NCBI GenBank assembly: GCA_018651345.1 | Contig: JABIEF010000031.1 | Coordinates: 1 to 54,121, forward strand | Source: Rhodobiaceae bacterium | Lineage (GTDB): Bacteria > Pseudomonadota > Alphaproteobacteria > Rhizobiales > TMED25 | Direction: 5' to 3' | DNA: 54,121 nt | Part shown: one piece after another, positions 27,242 to 37,900 of the stretch | How positions within the stretch are numbered: position 1 is the first letter of the stretch | Layout: each line of letters begins with the position of its first letter | Notes under the pieces: model-generated | What the model was told of the DNA's origin: nothing | Databases searched by the model: none | What the model saw: only the letters and a program-made list of their open reading frames with translations | Translations under genes and position numbers: made by a program

Positions 27242-28369
27242 TCAATTATACATTTTATGCACTAGCTTAGATTCATCTGCTATCAGTGTACCTAATATAA
27301 TTTCATCATCACTTTTAATTTCTAATCGTTTATCAGTATAATTTATTATTTCTCCAAGAAAATTATATATATTTTGAGAGTATAAATTGGAGGAATCTGC
27401 AGGCAACCTAGCTGCAAAATTTTCATACCCTATAATTGAGACACCATTATAATCTTCTATTTTTCCAACTCTAGACATCTCAACATTACCACCCCGTTCT
27501 ATAGCTAAGTCAGCAATTACGGATCCTTTTCTCATTGAATCTATCATTTTTTTTGTTATTAATATTGGAGCTTTTCTGCCAGGTATTAAGGCGGTAGTAA
27601 TTACGATATCCTGCTTTGCGATATGCTCTGCTACCAAATTTTGTTGTTTATTTTTATATTCATCTGACATTTCTTTGGCATAACCGCCAGAAGTTTCTGC
27701 AGCTTTAAACTCATCATCCTCAACTGCAACGAACTTTGCTCCTAATGATTCTACTTGCTCTTTTGAGGCAGGCCTAACATCTGTTGCGGTTACAATAGCG
27801 CCCATTCTTCTTGCTGTTGCAATAGCTTGGAGTCCAGCTACACCAGCACCCATGATAAAAGCACGTGCCGGGGGAATTGTACCAGCTGCTGTCATCATCA
27901 TTGGCAATGCTCTACCATAAGTTGCAGCAGCATCTATAACAGCCTTATAACCTGATAAATTTGATTGTGATGACAGAACATCCATAGATTGTGCTCTTGA
28001 AATTCTAGGCATCAATTCCATCGAAAAAATCTTACAACCATTTTTAGCCAAACTTTGCAAATCATCCCTATTCCCATAAGGATCCATCAGCCCAATCAAA
28101 ATGGTGCTCTTTTGAACATATTCTAGTTGATCTTTATTTGGCCTTCTAACGGTTATTATAATATCGGCATTAGATACAGCATCTTTGATGGTTCTTGAAA
28201 TCTTAGCGCCAGCTTCTTCGTACTCAGAATCAGCAAACCCTGCTCTTGCACCGCAGCCTGACTGAATACAAACATCTACGCCTTGTGAAACTATTTTTTT
28301 TATAACTGAAGGTGTTAACCCAACACGGTCTTCAGTTTTAATGACTTCAGATAAAACTGTAATTTTCAT
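27242..28369 (-). CDS. pntAA: NAD(P) transhydrogenase subunit alpha part 1
   Basis: Soluble NAD(H)-binding domain I of the transhydrogenase, 375 residues. The start KITVLSEVIKTEDRVGLTPSVIKK and the Rossmann segment FIMGAGVAGLQAIATARRMGAIVTATD (glycine motif near residue 170) match the alanine dehydrogenase/PNT family. With pntA2 and pntB it makes NADPH using the proton gradient. The CoxIV-like gene sits just upstream, the usual alphaproteobacterial neighbour. Confidence 0.96.
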   Translation of the reverse strand: MKITVLSEVIKTEDRVGLTPSVIKKIVSQGVDVCIQSGCGARAGFADSEYEEAGAKISRTIKDAVSNADIIITVRRPNKDQLEYVQKSTILIGLMDPYGNRDDLQSLAKNGCKIFSMELMPRISRAQSMDVLSSQSNLSGYKAVIDAAATYGRALPMMMTAAGTIPPARAFIMGAGVAGLQAIATARRMGAIVTATDVRPASKEQVESLGAKFVAVEDDEFKAAETSGGYAKEMSDEYKNKQQNLVAEHIAKQDIVITTALIPGRKAPILITKKMIDSMRKGSVIADLAIERGGNVEMSRVGKIEDYNGVSIIGYENFAARLPADSSNLYSQNIYNFLGEIINYTDKRLEIKSDDEIILGTLIADESKLVHKMYN

Positions 28370-28411
28370 GAGAAAGAAGAACCTTAAAACACGAGATTAA
28401 AAAATTAATTA

Positions 28412-28552
28412 TTAGACAAGAAAGATAGCCATCAATGCTAATAAAACTACTAAGAAAATTGAAGAAAATTTTGTTAACTTAACAAAACGTATGTAGGTTT
28501 TATTATGCTCTACATAATCCATACTTGGAATATCGTCACTATTTTTTGTCAT
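28412..28552 (-). CDS. aa3-type cytochrome c oxidase subunit IV (46-residue peptide)
   Basis: A short gene read from ATG 28552 to TAA 28412, product 46 residues. The N-terminal half is MTKNSDDIPSMDYVEHNKTY and the rest forms one membrane helix (about residues 30-46, SIFLVVLLALMAIFLV). The MD..EH.KTY...VK pattern followed by one helix is that of the bacterial aa3-oxidase subunit IV family (PF07835). These single-helix peptides accompany cytochrome c oxidase, whose main subunits are elsewhere. AAGAG lies upstream as ribosome-binding site. Position upstream of pntAA is common in alphaproteobacteria. Short length lowers confidence slightly. Confidence 0.82.
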   Translation of the reverse strand: MTKNSDDIPSMDYVEHNKTYIRFVKLTKFSSIFLVVLLALMAIFLV

Positions 28553-28632
28553 AAATATCTCTTTAATATCTCTTTATAAATATAACAATCAACTAGCATG
28601 TGGTAACAAAATTATCAATGAAAAAATCACAA

Positions 28633-29988
28633 CTAATCACCATAATCAACATTTGTTTTTATAAAAATTTTATTTTGCCTACTTTTTAATTTTTTTTCAT
28701 CAAAATCTCCTATAGCTTTTTCAAATAGATCATGAAGATTTAATTTTGCATCTAGGTGCAGAAAAACAGCACCAAGTCCTATTGCAGCTCTATCCATAAA
28801 AACGAACTCTCTTGGTATTTCAATTGGACCAATTTTTTTTAGAGCAGTATAAACTTCAAAGGCTTCTTTTCTCCCATAACTGTTTGGACTTGTCCCATCT
28901 GAGATCGTTCTAATTCTATTATCTAATAAAGGACCATATACAAATTTTGCCCATATATTTAGTATTTCAATTGTTTCATTTTTAAGATCAGAGAATCCCC
29001 ATGTTTCATAAGCAGAAATTACTTGATCCCTTTTATTTAACAAAAGTCCATTGTACAAATCTACAACACCTTTTACGAAAGACGGTTCAAATCTCCTGAC
29101 ACATCCAAAATCTAATAAATTTAGTCCTGTAACCTGGTTATTTTTTTCTATAATTGTATAATTACCTAAATGTGGATCGCCGTGAATTACACCGTATTGT
29201 CCAAAGGGAATCCACCATGCTCTAAACAACATATCGCCAATTTTATTTCTAATCTCTTGTGAGGAATTCTTATAGCTCAATAAGTGAACCCCCTGTTGCC
29301 ATGTCATTGTTAATAATCTTTTTGTTGACAACTCTCTCTCCACATTAGGAATTTTTATATCCTTATGATCCTTCAACATTGCCCGATATAGATCTAAATG
29401 ATTGGCCTCTCTCTCATAATCAAGCTCTTCCCTTAATCTAATCGCTATTTCTTTCTTTATCTGCCCAGTTAATATAGCAGGATCAAACCTTTTATTTATA
29501 GAAAATAGTAAATCTAATTGCTTTAGGTCAGCCTCTACTGCAGAAGACATATCTGGGTACTGCAGTTTACAGGCAACCACGTTTCCTTTTAAATCTTCAC
29601 CTTTATGAACTTGACCAAGCGAAGCTGCTGCACACGCCTCTTTATCGAAGCTTTTAAACTTACCTTGCCAATCTTTACCTAATTCAGCTTTCATACGTCT
29701 ATTAACAAATCCCCAGCCCATAGAAGGAGCATTATTTTGTAGTTTAGATAATTCATCTGCGTATTTAGCTGGCACAGCCCCTGGTATTGTAGATAAAATT
29801 TGGGCGATCTTCATAATAGGCCCCTTTATATCACCAAGGGCGCTAGTTACTGCAATAGCATTTTTTTCTAGTGACTTTTCGTTCATTACTTTGGATAAAG
29901 CAACCCGTGCAGCAGCAATGCCTAAGTTAGAACCAACTTTACCATATCTCATAAATCTTTTTGAATAGGTGTTTTCTTCTTTATCCAT
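28633..29988 (-). CDS. ABC1/UbiB-family atypical kinase-like protein
   Basis: A 451-residue ABC1/ADCK-UbiB family protein. The KxGQ region reads KGPIMKIAQILSTIPG (about 55-70), followed by the Ala-rich loop AAASLGQVHKG (120-130), the phosphate-binding Lys141 in VACKLQYPD, and HGDPHLGNY plus LLDFGCVRRF (catalytic and metal sites). Family members are linked to ubiquinone biosynthesis or lipid handling. The protein lacks the C-terminal membrane helices of enterobacterial UbiB, so it is nearer to the shorter ABC1 group, and I do not call it ubiB. It follows pepF on the same strand. Confidence 0.88.
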   Translation of the reverse strand: MDKEENTYSKRFMRYGKVGSNLGIAAARVALSKVMNEKSLEKNAIAVTSALGDIKGPIMKIAQILSTIPGAVPAKYADELSKLQNNAPSMGWGFVNRRMKAELGKDWQGKFKSFDKEACAAASLGQVHKGEDLKGNVVACKLQYPDMSSAVEADLKQLDLLFSINKRFDPAILTGQIKKEIAIRLREELDYEREANHLDLYRAMLKDHKDIKIPNVERELSTKRLLTMTWQQGVHLLSYKNSSQEIRNKIGDMLFRAWWIPFGQYGVIHGDPHLGNYTIIEKNNQVTGLNLLDFGCVRRFEPSFVKGVVDLYNGLLLNKRDQVISAYETWGFSDLKNETIEILNIWAKFVYGPLLDNRIRTISDGTSPNSYGRKEAFEVYTALKKIGPIEIPREFVFMDRAAIGLGAVFLHLDAKLNLHDLFEKAIGDFDEKKLKSRQNKIFIKTNVDYGD

Positions 29989-30009
29989 AGTACCGCTAAA
30001 CTAGCTTAA

Positions 30010-31818
30010 TTAATCTTTTTCAATTACCTCTAATTCGTCAATCATATTTTCTATCAAGGACAATCCGGCTTTCCAGAATTCAGGATTAAGTGCGTCAAGG
30101 TTAAATGGTGATAACAATTCTGTGTGGTGTTTAGTCGCACCTGCTTTTAATAAATCAATATATTTTTCGACAAAATTAGTGCTTGAATCTCTATATATTG
30201 CATAAAGAGAATTTACAAGACAATCGCCAAAAGCATAAGCATAGACATAAAATGGGCTATGTATAAAATGGGGAATATAACACCAATAGTATTTATAATT
30301 ATCATCTATATTAACCGCTGGACCAAGGCTATCTTTCTGTATTTTCATCCATATACTGTTAATATCCTCAGTAGTTAATTCACCATTCTTTCTTTCTTTA
30401 TGTATCGATTCTTCGAACTGGTAAAATGATATCTGACGCACCACAGTATTAAGCATATCTTCAACTTTTGATGCAATTAACATACGTTTGCTTTCCTTGC
30501 TATCAGCCTTAGATAGTAATTTCTGGTAAGTAAGCATTTCACCAAATACACTTGCAGTTTCAGATACAGTTAGCGGCGCGTTTGCCATCAAAGGTCCATG
30601 CCTTGAAGATAAAGTCTGATGTATCCCGTGCCCTAGCTCGTGTGCAAGCGTCATAACATCTCTTGCTCTCCCTTGATAATTTAATAGTATATAAGGATGT
30701 TTGTTTGGGGTAGTTGGGTGAGCGAAGGCACCCGATACCTTTCCCTCTAATGACGGAGCGTCAATCCAGTTATTAGAAAAAAATTGATTAGCAATGTCAC
30801 CTATTTCTTCAGAAAAGCTTGAATAGGATTCAATTACAATATTTTTTGCTTCATCCCAAGAAATTATTTCATTATCATTTAATGATAGAGGTGCATTCCT
30901 ATCCCAATAATTTAATTTTTCTTTACCTAACCATTTAGCTTTAAGTGCATAATATCTATGGCTTAATTTAGGATAAGACTCTGATACTGATTTAACCAAT
31001 GCTTGAACTACTTCTGGTTCTATATTATTAGCAAGATGACGAGAATCACTTGGTTCTTCATATTTCCTTATATTATCTGATATACTTTTATCTTTTGCCA
31101 AAGTGTTTGTAATTAATGTAAATAGAGATATATTTTCAGCAAACTTAGAAGATAGCGCATCCGCTGCTTTTTTTCTTATAGTCTCATCAGGTGACAATAA
31201 AAAACTTAACGTTGGTTCTAGTGAATAAGGTTTATCATCAATAGTAAATTGGAAGCCTGCCATCGTTTGATCAAACAGTCGATTCCAAGCATGTGATCCT
31301 GTGACACTTTTTTCCTGTAATAATCGCTCTAGTTGATCTGACAGTTGATGTTTTTTGTATTTTCTAACATTTTCTATCCACGGCCTATACTTAGATAGTT
31401 TAATATTATCGAGCGCTTTTAATAAAATATCGTCATCTAATTGATTCAACTCTAAATCAAAAAATATTAAATCATTAGATAGATCCGTTAATCTAGATAT
31501 CGTGTCACCATAAAATTTAGATCTTTCTGAACTTGATGTGTCTGTAACATGGTACAAGGTTGCATAAGATCCTATTTGCCCCATTTTTTCTGATATTTTC
31601 TCATACTGACATATTGCTCCATATAACACTAAACCAAGTTCATCTATAGAGAGCTTATCAGTAATATTACCTTTGTATTCATTTGAAAAATTTTTTATAT
31701 TAACCCTTAAATCTTCAATATCTTTAGAAAGAATTTCAGATTCTGGCGATGGATATAAATCAGTTAGATCCCATCTCGGTAAATCACCAATATTTTTGAT
31801 GTTTTTTATGTTACTCAT
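30010..31818 (-). CDS. pepF: Oligoendopeptidase F (M3 family)
   Basis: Zinc metallopeptidase that cleaves short peptides in the cytoplasm. The HExxH motif is in TLAHELGHGIHQTL (about residues 390-400), with the downstream Glu in TVSETASVFGEMLTY. The C-terminal helical region with FHSPFYVYAYAFG is also typical of M3B enzymes. Length 602 is normal for the clade. No signal peptide is visible. Confidence 0.94.
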   Translation of the reverse strand: MSNIKNIKNIGDLPRWDLTDLYPSPESEILSKDIEDLRVNIKNFSNEYKGNITDKLSIDELGLVLYGAICQYEKISEKMGQIGSYATLYHVTDTSSSERSKFYGDTISRLTDLSNDLIFFDLELNQLDDDILLKALDNIKLSKYRPWIENVRKYKKHQLSDQLERLLQEKSVTGSHAWNRLFDQTMAGFQFTIDDKPYSLEPTLSFLLSPDETIRKKAADALSSKFAENISLFTLITNTLAKDKSISDNIRKYEEPSDSRHLANNIEPEVVQALVKSVSESYPKLSHRYYALKAKWLGKEKLNYWDRNAPLSLNDNEIISWDEAKNIVIESYSSFSEEIGDIANQFFSNNWIDAPSLEGKVSGAFAHPTTPNKHPYILLNYQGRARDVMTLAHELGHGIHQTLSSRHGPLMANAPLTVSETASVFGEMLTYQKLLSKADSKESKRMLIASKVEDMLNTVVRQISFYQFEESIHKERKNGELTTEDINSIWMKIQKDSLGPAVNIDDNYKYYWCYIPHFIHSPFYVYAYAFGDCLVNSLYAIYRDSSTNFVEKYIDLLKAGATKHHTELLSPFNLDALNPEFWKAGLSLIENMIDELEVIEKD

Positions 31819-31924
31819 GATTTAACCTCGTTATATAAATTAATTTTATATAAATTATATGATTACGATATAAAATAGTTCAATACTCAATTTAAAAATT
31901 AAATATTAGTACCGGAGAGTCCGA

Positions 31925-32233
31925 ATGGAAAATAATTTAATCATTATAGATGATAATAATCTAAATTCTAAGCTAAAACAGAACTACCAAGTAATCTGGA
32001 TGACAAAAAAAGAAGCGATTAATCATTTTAATAAAACTAAAAAAAATGGTGATATATATTTTGATGCGACTGAAGGGATAAAATACTTGAATCAAGAAGG
32101 AGAATTCAGAACATTAAAAGATTTAAATTCAATAATTGCACTGGAGACTATTAAATTTTGTAATGGCAATGTAACAGAAGCCGCTAAAAAACTATCTATA
32201 AGCCGCTCCAAAATATACAGATTAATAAAGTAA
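31925..32233 (+). CDS. Small Fis-type HTH protein with reduced N-terminal domain
   Basis: A 102-residue protein. Residues about 62-102 are a Fis/NtrC-type DNA-binding helix-turn-helix (ALETIKFCNGNVTEAAKKLS, then ISRSKIYRLIK). The N-terminal about 60 residues begin LIIIDDNNLNSKLKQ, reminiscent of the first strand and acidic pair of a response-regulator receiver, but the segment is much too short for a full receiver and lacks an evident phospho-acceptor Asp and Lys. No AAA+ sigma54 domain is present. A GGAGAG ribosome-binding site lies 6-7 nt before the ATG. It is convergent with the DUF1244 gene, both stops lying in one palindrome. Its targets are unknown. Confidence 0.75.
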   Translation: MENNLIIIDDNNLNSKLKQNYQVIWMTKKEAINHFNKTKKNGDIYFDATEGIKYLNQEGEFRTLKDLNSIIALETIKFCNGNVTEAAKKLSISRSKIYRLIK

Positions 32234-32246
32234 AATATTTTACTTT
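32227..32246. terminator. Bidirectional palindrome containing two stop codons
   Basis: A perfect 20-bp palindrome, AAAGTAAAAT at 32227-32236 followed by its complement at 32237-32246, with T-rich DNA on its right (32246-32253) and A-rich DNA on its left. It holds the stop codon of the Fis-type gene and touches that of the convergent DUF1244 gene. Form and place fit a shared intrinsic terminator, though the stem has only two G/C pairs. Confidence 0.5.
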
Positions 32247-32485
32247 TATTTTTGATATTTATCTTTCCACTCTGAATATGGCATGCCATAGATAAATTCT
32301 CGGGCTTCTTCTCTATCAACTGGTATTTCCATTTTATTAGATTCTTCTTCATACCAATTTGATAAACAATTCCTACAAAATCCTGCAGTATTCATTAAAT
32401 CAATATTCTGAACATCGGTTCGTTCTCTTAAATGGTTAAGCATTCTTCTAAATACCAAAGCCTCAATCTCTATAGATTTCTCCAT
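32246..32485 (-). CDS. DUF1244 family protein
   Basis: A 79-residue protein with the clear DUF1244 signature IDLMNTAGFCRNCLSNWY (two Cys in CRNC at about residues 37-40, possible metal site) and the C-terminal EAREFIYGMPYSEWKDKYQ. The biochemical function of the family is not known to me. It lies 31 bp downstream of the N-formylglutamate amidohydrolase gene, a neighbour often seen in alphaproteobacteria. Confidence 0.9.
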   Translation of the reverse strand: MEKSIEIEALVFRRMLNHLRERTDVQNIDLMNTAGFCRNCLSNWYEEESNKMEIPVDREEAREFIYGMPYSEWKDKYQK

Positions 32486-32515
32486 TAATAAAATCTCCTA
32501 ATATTATTAACTAAC

Positions 32516-33289
32516 TCAAATGTCAATATAATTTAAACCATTCAAATCCAATAATCTAGATATGATTTTATTTAAATATAAAGCCCATTTTTGTTGCCCT
32601 TCAGCATCTGATATCAAATCCTGCCTAATCTCAATCAAAACATGGGGTATGCCATTTAAACTAGCATGCCTGTATAATGTATCACCCTTTAGGCTACCAG
32701 AATATGGTTCATTTTTGCCAATAATATATTCATTATCTGACTCTAAAAAATCAATTAATGGGCCTGAAAACCTTGTATCTTGATCCCACAGTATAGAAAT
32801 ATGCCAAGGTCTTTCTATCCCTCTAAATATTGGAGTAAATGAATGCATTGATATAATTATAGGCACAACGTTTCTTGACAATAAATCGTTAATTTTTTTC
32901 TTTACAGCCTCATGGTAAGGTTTATAAAAATTATTAATCCTATTTAGACATTTGTTATTATCCAAATTTAAATTACCAGGTATAATATAATTATCAGATA
33001 TCTTCATTATGAGAGTAGGGTCATTCAATGCTCTATTTGGGTCGATTAACAATCTAGAAAAATTACTTAAAATAGCATTCGATTTTAACAAATTAGCTAA
33101 GCTAATAGTTACCCCCTTAGAACCAATGTCGTATACTATGTGACGACTTAAATTTTCATCAGATATATTAAGATTGTTGTAAATATAAGGGATATGGTTC
33201 GACGCATGATCGCAAAGTAATAAGACCCTACTATCATGATTCTCAATAACTTGAAATGGTTGATAGTTTAGATTTTTATTATGAGGCAT
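32516..33289 (-). CDS. N-formylglutamate amidohydrolase family protein
   Basis: A 257-residue protein of the FGase family (hydrolysis of N-formyl-glutamate or related N-substituted amino acids). Zinc-site motifs are visible: LLCDHASNHIP near residue 27-37, SRLLIDPNRAL with the acidic/Arg pair, and IISMHSFTPIF. C-terminal HVLIEIRQDLI also fits. No hut genes are nearby, so a role in histidine degradation is not supported by context. It lies between rpmJ and DUF1244 on the same strand. Confidence 0.87.
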   Translation of the reverse strand: MPHNKNLNYQPFQVIENHDSRVLLLCDHASNHIPYIYNNLNISDENLSRHIVYDIGSKGVTISLANLLKSNAILSNFSRLLIDPNRALNDPTLIMKISDNYIIPGNLNLDNNKCLNRINNFYKPYHEAVKKKINDLLSRNVVPIIISMHSFTPIFRGIERPWHISILWDQDTRFSGPLIDFLESDNEYIIGKNEPYSGSLKGDTLYRHASLNGIPHVLIEIRQDLISDAEGQQKWALYLNKIISRLLDLNGLNYIDI

Positions 33290-33310
33290 TATATAAAAAG
33301 TATTAAATGA

Positions 33311-33436
33311 TTAACCTTGTCTTGCTTTAAATCTTCTATTAACTTTATTTATCACAAATAAACGACCCCGACGTCTAACAATTTTATTGTCGCGATGTCT
33401 ACCTTTAAGGGATTTAAGAGAATTACGTACTTTCAT
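33311..33436 (-). CDS. rpmJ: 50S ribosomal protein L36 (41 residues)
   Basis: A short gene from ATG 33436 to TAA 33311. The product starts [18 protein letters not shown] and ends RRFKARQG, with the basic VRRRGR core. It is the L36 form without the four zinc-binding residues, the type usual in alphaproteobacteria outside the main ribosomal operons. A clear promoter lies upstream (see 33481-33509). Confidence 0.95.
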   Translation of the reverse strand: MKVRNSLKSLKGRHRDNKIVRRRGRLFVINKVNRRFKARQG

Positions 33437-33480
33437 GTTTCAATTCATTTCTAAAAAATAATATTATATTAATTTCCCGA

Positions 33481-33509
33481 TTATTATTGATACTATTCGT
33501 ATCTGTCAA
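33481..33509 (-). promoter_or_regulatory. Candidate sigma70 promoter for rpmJ
   Basis: On the minus strand a perfect TTGACA (33509-33504) and a 17-nt spacer lead to TAATAA (33486-33481), ending about 45 bp before the rpmJ ATG. The spacer holds a small inverted repeat, GATAC-n5-GTATC, which could be an operator. The element lies between gltD and rpmJ, so rpmJ need not depend on the glt operon. Confidence 0.5.
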
Positions 33510-33534
33510 GAAAGACTTATTTTTTTATATAAAT

Positions 33535-34953
33535 CTATCTTGCTAAATTTGTTTTTCCCATTAAAAATTTATCGACAGAACGAGCAGCTTGTCGACCTTC
33601 ACGTATGGCCCAAACGACCAAGGACTGTCCTCTTCGCATATCTCCTGCAGCAAAAAACTTTTCGATATTAGTTAAATATTTTTCTGTATCTGCAAGAATA
33701 TTTCCTCGTGAATCTTTTTCTATACCCAAGGTATCTATAATACCAGTATGAACTGGATGCACAAAACCCATCGCAAGCAAAGCCAAATCTGCTTTTATTT
33801 CAAATTCACTACCATCAATTTTTTTCATTTCATTATCGACCCTTACACATTTAAGAGCTTTTAATGATCCATTGTCTCCATTAAATTCTTCTGTCATTAT
33901 AGAGAACTCTCTACTTGCACCTTCTGCTTGACTTGAAGATGTTCTAAATTTTAAAGGCCAATTAGGCCAGGTAGATAATTTATCTTCTTTCTCTGGAGGA
34001 ATCGGCATTATCTCTAATTGTGTAACGGAAAGCGCTCCCTGCCTAAAAGAAGTACCTATACAATCTGAACCCGTATCACCTCCACCTATAACAACGACAT
34101 TTTTACCGGCAGCTGTAATCATACCACTCTTATCAACTTCTTCATTGCCGATAACTCTATTTTGATTGGGAAGAAAGTCCATAGCAAAGTGGACTCCGTT
34201 CAATTCTCGGCCTGGTATTGGTAGATCACGAGATGACTCAGATCCTCCAGCAAGCACTATAGCATCATAATTATCTATTAGTTGATCAATAGATTCTTTG
34301 CTCTCAATCTTCACCCCATAGTGAAATTTAACGCCCTCTTCTTCCATTTGATGAACACGCCTTTCAATTAAATACTTTTCCATCTTAAAATCAGGAATTC
34401 CGTACCTCATTAAACCGCCAGCCTTATTATTCTTTTCATAAACATTAACTGAATGGCCTTGCCTTGCTAACTGTTGAGCACAAGATAGACCAGCGGGGCC
34501 AGACCCAACAATTGCTATTGACTTACCTGTTTTAATTTCACTTATCTTTGGGGTTATCCAGTTTTCTTTCCAGCCCTTGTCTATAATTGCACATTCAATA
34601 GTCTTTATGGTAACCGGTTCATCATTTAGATTCAGCGTACAAGAAGATTCACATGGAGCGGGACAAATTCTTCCAGTAAATTCTGGAAAGTTATTTGTTG
34701 AATGTAAGTTTTCAAGAGCCTTTTTCCAATCATTTTTATAAACAAGATCGTTCCAATCAGGGATCTGATTATTTACAGGGCATCCCGTATGGCAAAAAGG
34801 TATTCCACAATCCATGCATCTTGCAGCCTGATCTCTTGTTTGCGCTTCGCCAAGAGGGATAATGAATTCATTAAAGTTTCTAACTCTATCTGATGCAGGT
34901 TTATATTTCCTATCATGTCTATCTATCTCCAAAAAACCGGTAACTTTTCCCAT
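33535..34953 (-). CDS. gltD: Glutamate synthase [NADPH] small subunit
   Basis: The 472-residue NADPH-oxidising partner of GltB. N-terminal Cys residues 46, 49, 54 and 58 ([13 protein letters not shown]) and [14 protein letters not shown] bind iron-sulfur clusters. Two dinucleotide-binding motifs follow: [19 protein letters not shown] (FAD) and [13 protein letters not shown] (NADPH). The C-terminal [16 protein letters not shown] is the FAD pocket. It starts 2-3 bp after gltB ends, so the subunits are co-expressed. Confidence 0.97.
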   Translation of the reverse strand: MGKVTGFLEIDRHDRKYKPASDRVRNFNEFIIPLGEAQTRDQAARCMDCGIPFCHTGCPVNNQIPDWNDLVYKNDWKKALENLHSTNNFPEFTGRICPAPCESSCTLNLNDEPVTIKTIECAIIDKGWKENWITPKISEIKTGKSIAIVGSGPAGLSCAQQLARQGHSVNVYEKNNKAGGLMRYGIPDFKMEKYLIERRVHQMEEEGVKFHYGVKIESKESIDQLIDNYDAIVLAGGSESSRDLPIPGRELNGVHFAMDFLPNQNRVIGNEEVDKSGMITAAGKNVVVIGGGDTGSDCIGTSFRQGALSVTQLEIMPIPPEKEDKLSTWPNWPLKFRTSSSQAEGASREFSIMTEEFNGDNGSLKALKCVRVDNEMKKIDGSEFEIKADLALLAMGFVHPVHTGIIDTLGIEKDSRGNILADTEKYLTNIEKFFAAGDMRRGQSLVVWAIREGRQAARSVDKFLMGKTNLAR

Positions 34954-34955
34954 AT

Positions 34956-37900
34956 TTATACTCCTGCAACAATTTTTACACTATTATCATTTAGATCCAT
35001 CTCTTTAAGAGCCCTTCGGTAGTCTACAGGCATAACTTTTACAAACTTTGGAAGGTAATCATCCCAATGTTCTAGAATTATTCTCGCGCGATTCGAACCC
35101 GTATACTCGCTATGATTTAATACTAATTTATAAATTCTTTCAGCATCAAATTTAGTCATTGATTTTAAGACATCGACTCTACCGTGAGTTTCAAGGTCCC
35201 CTCCTTGATGATGAAGTCTTTCTAATAAATCATCTTCAGCTGGAATTGGCTCAAGTTCAACCATAGATAGATTGCATCTATCGTTAAAGTCACCAACTTC
35301 ATCCAATACATACGCAATCCCACCAGACATTCCTGCTGCAAAATTTCTTCCAGTTTTTCCTAATATAACCACTACCCCGCCCGTCATATATTCACAACCA
35401 TGATCACCGGTACCTTCAACAACTGCTATAGCACCAGAATTACGCACCGCAAACCTCTCTCCAGCTACCCCCCTAAAATAACACTCTCCAGAAGTAGCTC
35501 CGTATAATACGGTATTTCCTACTATCGTACTTATGTCTGGGTTAATTTTTGATGTTCTATCTGGATACACAACTAACTTACCGCCAGAAAGGCCTTTGCC
35601 AACATAATCATTTGCTTCTCCTTCTAACTCTAATGTAACTCCTCCAGCAACAAATGCACCGAAACTTTGTCCCGCTGTACCATTCAATTTCACATGGATT
35701 GTATCTTCTGGTAATCCCTTATAGCCATACTTCCTAGCAATATGGCTTGACAGTATCGTTCCTATTGTGCGGTCTGTATTTTTAACCACCTTCTCAACAA
35801 AAATGCTCTTTCCACTATCTATAGCTTCTTTACATAAATTAACTAGATCTTGGTCTAAGACTTTCTCTATATTATGGTTTTGTTGTTCTGATTTAAATAT
35901 AGGAAGACCTGAAGCAACATGAGGTTTATAAAATAATTTACTCAAATCAATACCTTTTGCTTTCCAATGTTTGATAGCAGTTTTTTTATCAAGCATCTGA
36001 CTCTGCCCGATCATATCATTGAAATTTTTAAATCCCATAGATGCCATATATTTTCTGACTTCTTCTGCTACGAAGAAAAAATAATTTATAACATTCTCGG
36101 GTGTTCCTACAAACTTCTTTCTAAGCTCAGGATCTTGCGTCGCAATTCCAACTGGACACGTATTAAGATGACATTTTCTCATCATTATACAGCCAGAAGC
36201 AATTAATGGCGCCGTTGAAAAAGCAAACTCATCTGCTCCTAGCAAGGCCCCAACAACAACATCTCTTCCTGTTCTTAAGCCCCCATCTACCTGCACAGAA
36301 ATTCTTGATCTCAATTGATTCAAAACTAAAGTTTGGTGTGTCTCAGCTAGACCTAATTCCCAAGGAAGTCCTGCGTGTTTTATCGATGTTAAAGGACTAG
36401 CTCCAGTTCCGCCTTCAAAACCCGATATTGTTACATGATCAGCCCTAGATTTTGCGACCCCAGCTGCAACTGTACCTACCCCAACTTCGGATACTAACTT
36501 TACGCTAATCAAAGCTTCTGTATTAGCATTTTTGAGATCAAAAATTAACTGAGCAAGATCTTCGATAGAATAAATATCATGGTGAGGTGGCGGAGATATA
36601 AGGCCGACTCCAGGAGTTGAATATCTTACTTTTGCAATAACCGCATCTACCTTATGTCCAGGCAATTGGCCGCCTTCTCCAGGCTTCGCACCTTGAGCCA
36701 TCTTAATCTGAATCATATCTGCATTTACCAAATACTCGCTAGTAACTCCAAACCTTCCTGATGCAACCTGTTTAATTGCTGATCGCATTGAGTCGCCATT
36801 GGCGAGCGGAGTAAATCTATCGACCTCTTCTCCACCCTCTCCTGTATTTGACTTTCCTCCAATTCTGTTCATAGCGATAGCTAGATTAGTATGAGCTTCT
36901 CTGCTTACCGAACCGAAAGACATGGCACCAGTTGAAAATCTTTTGACAATCTCAACGGCAGACTCAACTTCTTCCAGCGGTATAGAAACCCTACTATCTG
37001 ATTTTGCATCACTTATATCAAACAAACCCCTGACCGTAAGTAATCTCTCATCTTGATTATTAATTTGTTCTGAAAATTTTTCATATGAATCTGGTGATTT
37101 GCTTCTAACGGCATGCTGTAAACTAGTAATACTATTATAATCCCAAGCATGGTCTTCCCCTCTAACTCTTTGTGCATACTCACCACCAACTTCGAGAGAA
37201 TTTTCTAAAATTTCAGGACTATCGAAAGCATCTCTATGTCTATTTAATGTTTCAATTGATATTTCTTTAAGGGTCATTCCTCCTATTTTACAATTCGTTC
37301 CAGTAAAATATTTATCAATAACCGAATGATCCAAACCAATTGAATCAAAAATCTGCGCGCCACAATATGACTGATATGTTGATATACCCATCTTTGACAT
37401 TACTTTTAGCATTCCTTTATCAAGAGCTTTTATGTATCTTTTTGAAGCCTCTTTTGTAGAAATATCTTCATTAAGTGAATGTCTCAATTCCTCGATTGTA
37501 TCAAATGCTAAATAAGGATTAATTGCCTCAGCACCAAAGCCTGCAAGCGTACAGAATTGATGGACTTCTCTTGCTTCTCCCGTTTCAATAACCAGTCCTA
37601 CAGTGGTTCTGAGCCCTTCCCTAATAAGATGATGGTGTACGGCAGATGTAGCTAACAAAGCCGGAATTGGGACTCTATTAGTATTCGTTAGGCGGTCAGA
37701 TAATATAATGATATTATAACCACTCTTAACTTTAGACGTCGTCTTTTCGCATAACCTATCTAATGCTTTCTCTAGCCCATCATTACCATTTTTAACATCG
37801 AATGTAATATCAAGAGTAATAGTATGGAAATGGCCATCAGACATATCCCCGATTGACCGGATTTTATCCAAATCTTCATTTGTCAGTATAGGCTGACGAA

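Noticed and set aside
36206-36400. Short frames opposite gltB.
   Set aside because: They lie wholly inside the intact gltB gene on the other strand and have no features of their own.
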